Below, in pieces: positions 46,329 through 56,417 of a stretch of 64,000 nucleotides of DNA. Each line of letters opens with the position of its first letter. Within the stretch, counting starts at the first letter, position 1. The stretch covers positions 1,488,001-1,552,000 of the forward strand of contig JANFAH010000002.1 of the NCBI GenBank assembly GCA_024663395.1, given 5' to 3'. A model generated the notes under the pieces. That model saw only the letters and a list, made by a program, of their open reading frames with translations. It was not told the DNA's origin and did no database searches. Origin of the DNA: Pisolithus tinctorius. Lineage: Eukaryota; Basidiomycota; Agaricomycetes; Boletales; Pisolithaceae. Position numbers and translations under genes: made by a program.

Positions 46329-47089
46329 CCTGTGTCTGATGATAAGTTTTTGTGGGTTCCGTAGAGGTGGATGATTGTCCGGTATGCGAGCGTAGATAAG
46401 GTGCTAGCTCGCGACCTAAGGCCCTATATACAATACCTGACTTGAACCTGGAACTTATCGAGGGAGCAGTACAGGATCGCAACCAATTCGGTAGGGTGCA
46501 AGGGCCAATACAGCTCACCATTCGTAATATCTATTTGAAGCGTTCACTGTTTTCCCAGGTGTCGAGACTCGAATCAAATAAATGACAAATGAGTCATTGA
46601 GCTGAGAACACTGGCTAGGCGTTGCTCCAGGTGCAGATGACTGATACTGTGACTGAGCAGGGGCACGCCTCGACCTAGTCAAATGATGTCGGGGACCAGA
46701 AGATACCCGGTGACGTACGCGATCATCGCCCCGACTGTGAGATGAAGTTGACTCCACCTTGGAGGGAGGACCTGCTTGTGTGATGCATTTACACCTCAAA
46801 TGAAACACTGACCAACGACAGACGTAAACATCATCGGGCCATCAGCGAGACGGCAACAATGTGTACGACTGCGACTCTGGGGGTCGACGCGAGGAAACAA
46901 GGGAAGCATATGCATTTGTACAACCAAACATATCAACAGGTAATAGAAGGATTGTAGAAACATGGGGATGAGATGTGTACAGTACAAACAAGGCATTTGT
47001 GTATATTTTTCCATTGTTTTAAAAAGACATAACGGAAGGAGAACAAGACCATGGCAAATGATTTGTATTCAAAGACATTGAGTCACAAC
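46329..47089. other. right-arm spacer, duplicated block 46,661-46,865
   Basis: 46,661-46,865 is repeated directly at 51,668-51,868 (offset 5,007) and inverted at 38,640-38,760. Immediately after it, about 30 bp (TGTACGACTGCGACTC, then GGGGGTCGACGCG) match the inside of monooxygenase F at about 52,717-52,746. No gene. Confidence 0.75.
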
Positions 47090-50000
47090 TGCAAGAACAT
47101 GCCCATCCTGTGCATGAGTAATAGCAAGGGAAGGGTCAGCGGATGGCGAGATCTAGATAGGCAATAGCAGGGTAAGGGTCAGCAGAGGGCGAGGAGCTCA
47201 GATGGTGAAAACGCGCACTTCCTATGCCTGAGTAGTAGTGGGGGGAGAATCAGCAGACGGCGAAAATCTCAGATGGTGAGAACACGGACGGCCTGTGCGT
47301 GAGTGTATAGCAGGGGAAGGGTCAGCAGACGGCGAGAGCTCAAATGGTGACAACACGGACGACCTGTGGATGGGTAATAGCAGGGGAAAGGTCAGCAGAT
47401 GGCCACAAGCTCAAATGGGGAGAACACGCACGACCTGTGGATAGGTAATAGTAGAGGAAGGGTCGGCAGATGACGAGAGCTTAAATGGTGAGAACACCCA
47501 CCGGCTGTGGATGGGTAATAGCAGGGGAACAGTCAGCAGATGGCCACAAGATCAGATGCTGACAACACGCACATCCTACGGATGAATAATAGCAAGGGAA
47601 GGGTCAGCAAATGGTCACAAGCTCAGATACTGACAATACGCACATCCTATACATGAGTAATAGCAGAGGAATGGTGAGCAGATAGCCAAAAGCTCGAATG
47701 CGGAGAACACGCACTTCCTATGCATGAGGAATAGCAGGGGAAGGGTCGGCAGATGGCGAGAACTCAAATGGCAAGAACAGGCACATCCTATGCATGAGGA
47801 GTAGCAGGGGAAGGGTCAGCAGATGGCCACAAGCTCAGATACTGACAACACACACATCCTATGCATGTGGAATACCGGGGGAAGGGTGAGCGACAGCCAA
47901 AAGCTTGAATGCGGAGAACACGCACTTCCTATGCATGAGGAATAGCAGGGGAAGAGTCGGCAGATGGCGAGAACTCAAATGGTGAGAACACGCACATCCT
48001 ATGCATGAGGAGTAGCAGGGGAAGGATCACCAAATGGCCACAACCTCAGATGCTGATAACACACACATTCTATGCATGCGAAATAGCGGGGGAAGGGTGA
48101 ACAGACAGCCAAAAGCTCGAATGCGGAGAACATGCACTTCCTATGCATGAGGAATAGCAGGGGAAGGGTCGGCAGATGGCGAGAACTCAAATGGTAAGAA
48201 CACGCACATCCTATGCACGAGGAGTAGCAGGGGAAGGGTCAGCAGATGGCCACAAGCTCAGATGCTGACAACACACACATCCTATGCATGCATAATAGCA
48301 GAGGAATGGTGAGCAGACAGCTGAAAGCTCGAATGCGGAGAGCACGCACTTCCTATGCATTTGTAATAGCAGGGGAAGGGTCGGCAGATGGCGAGAACTC
48401 AAATGGTAAGAACATGCACATCCTATGCATGAGGAGTAGCAGGGGAAGGGTCAGCAGATAGCCACAAGCTCAGAGTCAGCGGATGACGAGAGCTTAAACG
48501 GTGAGAACACCCACCCGCTGTGGATGGGTAATAGCAGGGGAATGGTCAGCAGACGGCCAAAAGCTCGAATGGTGAGAACACGCACATCCTATGCATGAGT
48601 AATAGCAGGGGAAGGGTCAGCAGATGGCCACGAGCTCAGATGCTGACAATACGCACAATCTATGCATGAGTAATAGCAGAGGAAGGGTCAGTAGATGGCG
48701 AGAGCTCCAATGGTGAGAACACGCACATACTATACACAAGTAATAGCAGGTGAAGGGTCAGCAAACAGCTACAAGCTCAGATGGTGAGAACATGCACTTC
48801 CTATGGATGAGGTCAGCGACGGTGAGAACTCAAATGGTGACAATACAGACAGCCTGTGGATGGGAAATAGCAGGGGAAGGGTCAGTAGATGGCGAGAACT
48901 CAGATGGTGAGAACACACACACTCTATGCATGGGTAAAAGCAGGGGAACGGTCAGCAGATGGCGAAAGCTCAAATGGTGAGAACACGCACATCCTATGCA
49001 CGAGTAATAGCAGGGGAACGGTCAGCAGATGGCCACAAGCTCAGATGCTGACAATACGCACTTCCTATGCATGAGTAACAGTAGGGGAAGGGTCAGTAGA
49101 TGGCGAGAGCTCCAATGGTGACAATACGGACAAGCTGTGGATGGGTAATAGCAGGAGAGGGGTCAGTTGATGGCAAGAGCTGAGATGGTAAGAACACACA
49201 CTCTCTATGCGCGGGTAATAGCAGGGGCAGGGTCAGCAGATAGCCACAAGCTCGGATGCTGACAACACGCACTTCCTATGGATGAGGTCAGCGACGGTGA
49301 GAACTCAAATGGTGACAATATGGACACACTGTGGATGGGTAATAGCAGGGGAAGGGTCAGTAGATGGCGAGAGCTCAGATGGTAAGAACACATACACTCT
49401 ATGCATGGGTAATAGTAGGGGAAGGGTCAGCAGATGGCAAAAGCTCAAATGGTGAGAACACGCACATCCTACGCACGAGTGATAGCAGGGGAATGGTTGA
49501 CAGATGGCAAGAGCGCAAATGGTGAGAACACGCACATACTATACACATGTAATAGCAGGGGAATGGTTGTCAGATGGCGAGAGCTCGAATGGTGGGAACA
49601 CCCACATGCTATACACAAGTAATAGCAGGTGAAGGGTCAACAAACAACCATAAGCTCAGATGATGAGAACACACACATCCTATGCACGAGTAATAGCAGG
49701 GGAAGGGTCGGCGGATGGCCACAAGCTCAGATGGTGAGAACACCCACTCTCTATGCATGAGTAATAGCGGGGGAAGGGTCAGCAGATGGCCACAACCTCA
49801 GATGCTGACAACATGCACTTCCTATGCATGAGTAATAGCAGGGGAAGGGTCAGCAGACAGCCAAAAGCTCGAATGGTCAGAACATGCACATCCTATGCAT
49901 GAGTAATAGCGGGGGAAGGGTCGGTAGATGGCAAGAGCTCCAATGGTGAGAACACGCACATACTATACACAAGTAACAGCAGGTGAAGGGTCAGCAAACA

Positions 50001-51080
50001 ACCACAAGCTCGGATGGTGAGAACACACACTTCCTATGCATGTGTAATAGCAGGGGAAGGGTCAGCAGATGGCGAGAGCTCAGATGGCGAGAACACGCAC
50101 TTCCTATGCATGAGTAATAGCAGGGGAATGGTCAGCAGATGGCCAGGAGCTCAGATGGTGAGAACACACACATCCTATGCATAAGTAATAGCAGGGGAAG
50201 GGTCAGCAGATGGCAAAAGCTCAAATGGTGAGAACACGCACATCCTATGCATAAGTAATAGCAGGGGATGGGTCAGCAGATGGCCAGGAGCTCAGATGGT
50301 GAGAATGCGCACTTCCTATGCATGAGTAATAGCAGGGGAAGGGTCAGCAGATGGCCATGAGCTCAGATGCTGACAATACGCACAATCTATGCATGAGTAA
50401 TAGTAGGGGAAGAGTCAGTAGATGGTGAGAGCTCCAATGGTGAGAACACGCACATACTATACACAAGTAATAGCAGGTGAAGGGTCAGCAAACAGCTACA
50501 AGCTCAGATGGTGAGAACATGCACCGCCTATGAATGAGATCAGCGACAGTGAGAACTCAAATGGTGACAATACGGACAGCCTGTGGATGGGTAATAGCAG
50601 GGGAAGGGTCAGTAGATGGCGAGAGCTCAGATGGTAAGAACACGCACACTCTATGCATGGGTAATAGCAGGGGAAGGGTCAGCAGATGGCGAAAGCTCAA
50701 ATGGTGAGAACACGCACATCCTATGCACGAGTAATAGCAGGGGAAGGGTCAGCAGATAGCCACAAGCTCAGATGCTGACAACACACACCCCCTATTGATG
50801 AGGTCAGCGACGGTGAGAACTCAAATGGTGACAATACGGACAAACTGTGGATGGGTAATAGCAGGGGAAGGGTCAGTAGACGGCCAGGAGCTCAGATGGT
50901 GGGAACACGCACTTCCTAAGCATGAGTAAAAGCAGGGAACGGGTCAGTAGATGGCCACAAGCTGAGATGCTGAGAACACGCACGAGGTGTGGATACTAAT
51001 AGCAGGCCCAGGGTCAGCAGGTGGCCACAAAGTCAGACGGTGAGAACACGCACTTCCTGTGGATGGGTAACAGCGATGGT
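47090..51080. repeat. 70-bp minisatellite array (about 57 units)
   Basis: Degenerate tandem repeats of about 70 bp. A typical unit contains GAGAACACGCACATCCTATG, CATGAGTAATAGCAGGGGAA, GGGTCAGCAGATGGC and CTCAAATGGT. Units fall into subtypes (GCTGACAA versus GGTGAGAA; CCACAAGCTC versus CGAGAGCTC), and higher-order blocks of several units recur (compare 47,700-48,060 with 48,110-48,460). Some units are shortened (ATGAGGTCAGCGACGG). Open frames inside are products of repeat length and not genes. Unlike the 80-bp array it retains CpG. Confidence 0.95.
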
Positions 51081-51363
51081 TAGAAAATGATGAGTTGCAG
51101 GTATAAAGGAAATAGCAGAGCGAGGGCGGCCCATAGTTTGATGCTAGCTCGGGACACTCACAGCGAGGTAGCTATCATCTCCCATTTCGCTGAGACGAGC
51201 AGTGCAGGAGAGAGAAAAGAAAAAAGGTGAGACACCAGGGATTGAAGGACGAGTGCGCTAAAATACCCTGGAACACGCAGCCTGTTGTGAGTGCCACGCC
51301 CCATCAGTCGGAATAAGTAATTACAGCTAACTACAGAACAATAGACCAGATTTGAGCAAGCTG

Positions 51364-51666
51364 AGGGCCCATCCGCTTCGGGAAAAGGTCCAGGTAGCAC
51401 AACTACGCGCCTTACCAACTTCTTCCGGAGACTCTAATCCAGGGCCACTAGTACCGATCGCACTTCAGCGCCAGCAAAGGCCGGTGCGAAGATGATAACG
51501 GTATGATGCGTCGACGCGAACATATCAAACATACGGGTGCTCTCTGCCATTCCATTTGACTGAGAACCACACGAAATCCTGCATGATGCACGGTTCAGTG
51601 AAGTGGGTACGAGTCCCGGTGCATCAGGTGCACGATCGCCTGCCCGCAAGACGCCCTCTTGGCAGT
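51364..51666 (-). pseudogene. monooxygenase C-terminal fragment (copy E)
   Basis: It matches 44,230-44,516 of copy D (FAD-monooxygenase last exon; CQEGVLRAGDRAPDAPG, SQSNGMAESTRMFDMFAS, VRRVVVLPGPFPEADGP) and ends abruptly after the CAAGACGCCCTCTTG string. It then joins directly to a copy of 46,661 onward. It is cut at both sides, with no start or stop of its own. Confidence 0.9.
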
Positions 51667-51667
51667 G

Positions 51668-51868
51668 GGGCACGCCTCGACCTAGTCAAGTGATATCGGG
51701 GGCCAGAAGATACCCGGTGACGTACGCGATCATCGCCCCGACTGTGAGGTGAAGTTGACTCCACCTCGGAGGGAGGACCTACTTGTGTGATGCGTTTACA
51801 CCTCAAATGAAACACTGACCAACGAAAGACGTAAACATCATCGGGCCATCAGCGAGACGGCAACAATC
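51668..51868. repeat. direct duplicate of 46,661-46,865
   Basis: Nearly identical to 46,661-46,865 (GGGCACGCCTCGACCTAGTC at the start; CATCAGCGAGACGGCAACAAT at the end). Together with the fragment before it, it is the right border of the extra 5.0 kb. Confidence 0.92.
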
Positions 51869-52205
51869 GACTGCCGGCTTTCAGGTTCCAGTCTGGCCGG
51901 AGTCTCGCTTTGGTAGGGTCTTCCTCAGGAGCCACAAGGAAGTTTACGATGGTGGCCGTGCGTTGTTCGATCAGCGTACTTCGTGCAGCCGTGGGTCAGA
52001 TGCATGCTTGTCGAAATGTGTCTCAACTGTTCTGTCTCTCTGATGGATTTACTCCAAACACCATTATATTCTCTACCTGGGTAAATGCACGCTACGCTTT
52101 ACAAACTTACGATTGCGATAGGAACATCTGAGGCCCAAAAGCTACTGGTACAGTGTAAATCCAGAGGCAACACGACCACTCGGAACGGACGACAGACGAT
52201 TCCAT
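51869..52205. other. spacer 3' of monooxygenase F
   Basis: 52,085-52,205 is the inverted counterpart of 38,230-38,350 downstream of copy B. No gene. Confidence 0.5.
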
Positions 52206-54537
52206 TTACATCACCTCCACCCCACAACCCACACCCCTCTTCTCCCCAAACACGCCCTCCAAGTATCGTCCCAACCCCTCCGCGTCATGCACAATCGCGC
52301 CGACCACCCCGTCTGGGCGTACGGCGACGACCTTAGTCTCGTCTTTCTCGACGACGTACCCTCGGTACGCATGGCCTGCTTGGTCGACGAATACTTCCAC
52401 ACCGCTAGCCTGATCCTGTAAGGAAGACGTCTCGGCTCCCCCATCTAAAACAGAGGGATGGCCAGAAAACACGAGCAGGGGTCTCACTATCCCGTTCCTG
52501 GGCACGCACTGCGTTAGAGTCGCAAGGACGGACGATACGATGGGGACGGCCAAAGAAGGTGCGAATATGAGAACGGTATGATACATCGGTGTGAAGATAT
52601 CAAAAAGACGAGCGTTCCCAGATCCTCCTGTCTGCAAGACCGGTAAGAGTCCTGGCGCATCGGGTGCACGATCACCAGCTCGCAAAACCCCCTCTTGGAT
52701 GCTCCCATATGCACTGTGTACGACTGCGACTCCGGGGGTCGACGCGGGCGCAAACTCGTCGACCACAATCGGGCTCGTGCGATAATTCACGCCGAGCATA
52801 TACATATTCTTGCCACGATGTTTAGCACGTTCCAGGTTCAACTCCACTTTCTTTGTGTTGTCCCTATCGCTGGTTGATGTATGGGCGTTTGCGTCCTTTG
52901 ACTCGCCGAAGGTGCGTTTGGCGATCTCAGTGGTGAGGCCGAGCATTTCGGTGATGATAGGGAGTCGTTCGGTGGTATAAGTATCGAGGAGGGAAGCTGG
53001 AGATAAGCCCTTGTAGACTAATGCAAGTTTCCAAGCAAGGCCGAACTGTTGAGTGTAAATAAGCATGACATCCTCGAAGAGAGTAACATGGTCTTACTGC
53101 GTCTTGGACACTCGTGTTTAAACCCTGCCCACCGGTTGGGCTGTGTACGCTGACAAACGGAGTCAGTCGAGCTTCATTGAATCTCAGCAGATGTGTATAC
53201 TTACTGGGCAGCATCTAAACTCGGAAAAGAGGGGAGAGGGAGTGAGCAATACACAACGTTCAGCACGCACGAGAACTCTTACCTCCAGCAACGAAAGCCC
53301 TTCCCACACCAAACCTGTTCACCATCCTCATGTTGGGTCTAGTAGCCAAATGTATCAACAGCTGCTCCAACTCATCGAGTTTAAACATACCTAAAATCCG
53401 AAACCCACATCACCTCCTTGACGTTGACATCATCACCAAGGCCAATGAAATCCTTGATACAATTTAATAGAGCCTCTTCGTCTTGGACGATGCCTTTCAG
53501 ATCGCGTACACGACTAGTGATCAGGAACTGGTATCCGTCCTTGCCAAGTTCATCAGTTGGGCGGAGCGAGATCCTGCCAATTGCAATGCGTTAGCCTGTG
53601 TACGACACAGAAGGTTACGCGAGAACGTACATGTCTTGCGACATCGTGCCAAAATGGTGCCAGTACTAAAGGGATGATTAGTTGAGTTGTTTCATTCGTG
53701 AAAAGGTCAACACGTACCTCGCGATCGAGACCTTTAACTTCTAAACGAATATCGCCCAGCACAATGTAGGTGTCTTCCCATGTGGAGCCGACAAACGCAA
53801 GTTCGAGTTGCTTTCTGGTCACACCTCTCGCGCCATCGGCACCGATCAAATACGCCGCTTCCATCTCTTCCTCAATCTCATCATCGTTGGCGCGATGCTT
53901 GACAATCTTGGCCTTGACGGACTTGTCGTCTTGCGTGAACGAGGCCAGTCGAGTGCCTAATTCGACGGTGCAGCCAAACTTGGCGAGGTGCTCGCGCAAG
54001 ATTTCCTCAAGTGTATGCTGGCCCATGAGTTTGGGATTATACTGCAATGTTCCGTTAGCCCATCATTCCACCCATATGCACTGTCCATGTAGCAAGAGAA
54101 AATGAGAAGAAGGGAGAGGTACACACATATGGAATCGCGGGCGTGGGCTCCGTGTAGGGCGACATAGCAAACGTTTTGCGGGCTTCGAGTGAACCCCTGT
54201 TGTGTTCTTGAAGCAGAGGAAGAAACGTTGCACGTTCATGGATCTCGGGGACATGGAGAAAGTGGAAGACTTCGAATGTGCGGGGCTGTGTAAAATTAGC
54301 GCCGTAGTAGGAGCATGCAAGGCGAGGTAGCTTGCCTGGATGCCAGGACCGCGCTGGCCGCGTCGGTGGTGGAGTTCCTTCTCTATAATGCGAACCGGCA
54401 CGTTGTTTTGGACAAGTGTCAAGGCCGCGGTGAGGCCTGTCGGACCTGCTCCGACCTAGTGTCCGTGTTCATCAATCCGTGAGGGTAGGAAGTGAAGGTC
54501 GACATACCACGAGTACGGGAGCCGTGCAAGGTGCCAT
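52206..54537 (-). CDS. FAD-dependent aromatic monooxygenase (copy F)
   Basis: Mirror partner of copy B. Start ATG at 54,537 (MAPCTAPVLV), stop at 52,206 (GVEVM-stop). Exon joins restore GAGPTGLTAALTLVQ, YLIGADGARGVTRK, ISLRPTDELG and GDAAHVHSPTGGQGLN through the conserved 10-nt exon, and the last exon starts FGLAWKLALVYKGL. One intron, after GIQ, appears to use a GC donor (CAG/GCAAGC) where B has GT. The open frame is otherwise intact. C-terminal thioredoxin-like domain complete. Confidence 0.88.
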
Positions 54538-56417
54538 AGTAAGAGACTCTGACCAGGTGTAAGAGATGCAAAGCTGGGGGATGCTGATAAGCTAACGTCT
54601 GAACAATCGATGCGCTGTTAGGATTGATGTCGGGCTGACTCACAGTTCGTGCGGTGCCGTAGATGCGCAGTCGACTGAGTCACTCAACAGGAGGACGGCG
54701 ATGTGTCAAGTTACCGATGAACTTGCATCTGATAGGGGTTGATGTTCGACGTCGGTGTCAGCTTTCAACGTCTCATGCCATTGCCGTAGTGCGCGACGCT
54801 CGATATGCAAGTCGCGAAAGCCGCGGGGAAACCGTCCGTAGATACATTTGCACACTTGCTCGGCGTGATAGCAGAAGGAATCGAAGGCCCTGGTCTTCTC
54901 GTGAGCCAATGCAAAAGTTTGATATACATACCTTAAGGTCTGTATCGATACCCTATTATTATAAGTAACAGGGTTCGGTAACGCGTCACCACAGGAACTC
55001 TCAAGGTGGTCCAAACGTTCGTAACGCGCTGCCTCGATGCTTTCACCGGTCGACCTCACCTATACGGAGGTTCAACGGAATGGAAAGAACATTGTGTAGA
55101 TGAAGCACATGGGTCACGTGCTCTCGGCATACATCAACTCTATGAACGATCCGTTGTGCATCCTGACATCAGAGATACGACGAGAACTCGAGCCTGGCTA
55201 TTCTCATCGCGTGAAATGCTCGGAAAGTACACTCGGGATGCTCTGACGGTCTCTGCACTCGATTCCGGCGGCAAGACTCTGGTGAAGTCGCCCTGGAGGG
55301 GGTATGAGAAGAACGATATATGGGGAAGGGGTAATGTGATGTGTACCTGTGTTCGCCCCCCAGAGAGCGAGAAAACCGTCTGTCAAGGGAAGAAGCACCA
55401 AGGCACCTGCTCTAAAAGCTATTCTATTGAAGTTTAGCTGGAAAACCTACGTAGTGGCACATAAATGACTAGGGCGTGGCGATTAATAGCTGTCCCATTA
55501 GATTGTTTTGCAAATTTTATACAAGAGGTTCTGCCACTTCCATGGCTATCGGTTGCAGTCGCCGCGGCCTGAAGGATGGGGATAAGGCAGTAGCCAGAAC
55601 GCAGCACTCACCGGTGATGCATTTTGGAGACGGTGCTTGGGTCATGTACTGTGGAGGGGTGACGATAGAGTTGGCAGGCTCAACAATGGTCGTCATCGAC
55701 ACCACCAGGTCGAGGACGGAGACTGCGAACGCTCGGAAGGCGGATGTGGTCGTAGCACGTCGGCTCGTGGCTCAGATCTTGACCTTGTGATTATGCGGGC
55801 GCCTTGGTCAGGCCACTGATCGTTTATACCTCGCGTGCTAATCCTAGGATGGGTAGGCAAAGAGACATGTTGCTTGTGGGTTTCCCAACTGCACGGCAGA
55901 GTCCTGAGGAAGAAGTTTCGATCCTTGGGGGGGAGTTGGGGAAGCCCCACTATGCGGTAGTGTCTGGTGTGAAAAAACGGGACGAGCTAGGAAACACAAA
56001 GCCGCTGTGAAGATTGTTAGCAGGTTTCACCAGGAGCATAACTAGTGCACCTATCGAGCTGGCCTGGTACCTCGGAGAGTGTGGGATGAGTCCACCGCAT
56101 TGCTACGAGCAATCGAGGACAGTAGTAAGGAAGCACTGAAGGTCGAGTCTTTCCCTCGCCGATGCATCACCGGGACGCGGTTGAACGACAAGAAATGGGA
56201 CGGTCAAACAAGAGCTTGGTGGTCGTAGTTTCCACGTGAGTCACCGGGCTGTGCACTACGGATGGGCATGGTGATATCGATTGACGTTCAACGTTGTCAA
56301 GCTACTCGACTGCGCAGTCCGTTGCCCTTCGCGTTTCACCACCATCGTCCGGTACAGTCATAGCACGCTTATTGCTCAAGACATCTTAAGACCTGTTTTC
56401 TCGTCTTCATAACCGCC
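54538..56417. other. outer-arm end and intergenic region, no gene recognised
   Basis: 54,538-54,665 is the inverted copy of 35,740-35,870 (promoter of B/F). A minus-strand frame at 54,706-55,059 (RDLHIERRALRQWHETLKAD) has coding-like composition but no recognised family. 55,060-56,417 shows only short frames. Confidence 0.45.

Larger units (their letters stand above)
35680..54665. repeat. nested imperfect palindrome (large inverted repeat) with four monooxygenase genes
   Basis: Inner arms: about 38,640-41,434 (+) versus 44,001-46,800 (-), axis near 42,712. Outer arms: about 35,680-38,350 (+) versus 52,085-54,665 (-), axis near 45,205. The two axes differ by about 2.5 kb because the right arm carries about 5.0 kb extra (46,865-51,868). 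Arm identity was not computed; protein comparisons suggest clear but not complete identity. Confidence 0.9.

Noticed and set aside
47999..49622. Open frames of 60-76 codons inside the 70-bp array
   Set aside because: The frames follow the repeat period on both strands, have no conserved start context and no family similarity.
47090..51080. CRISPR array
   Set aside because: Units are contiguous degenerate tandem repeats with no unique spacers, in a eukaryotic nuclear context.
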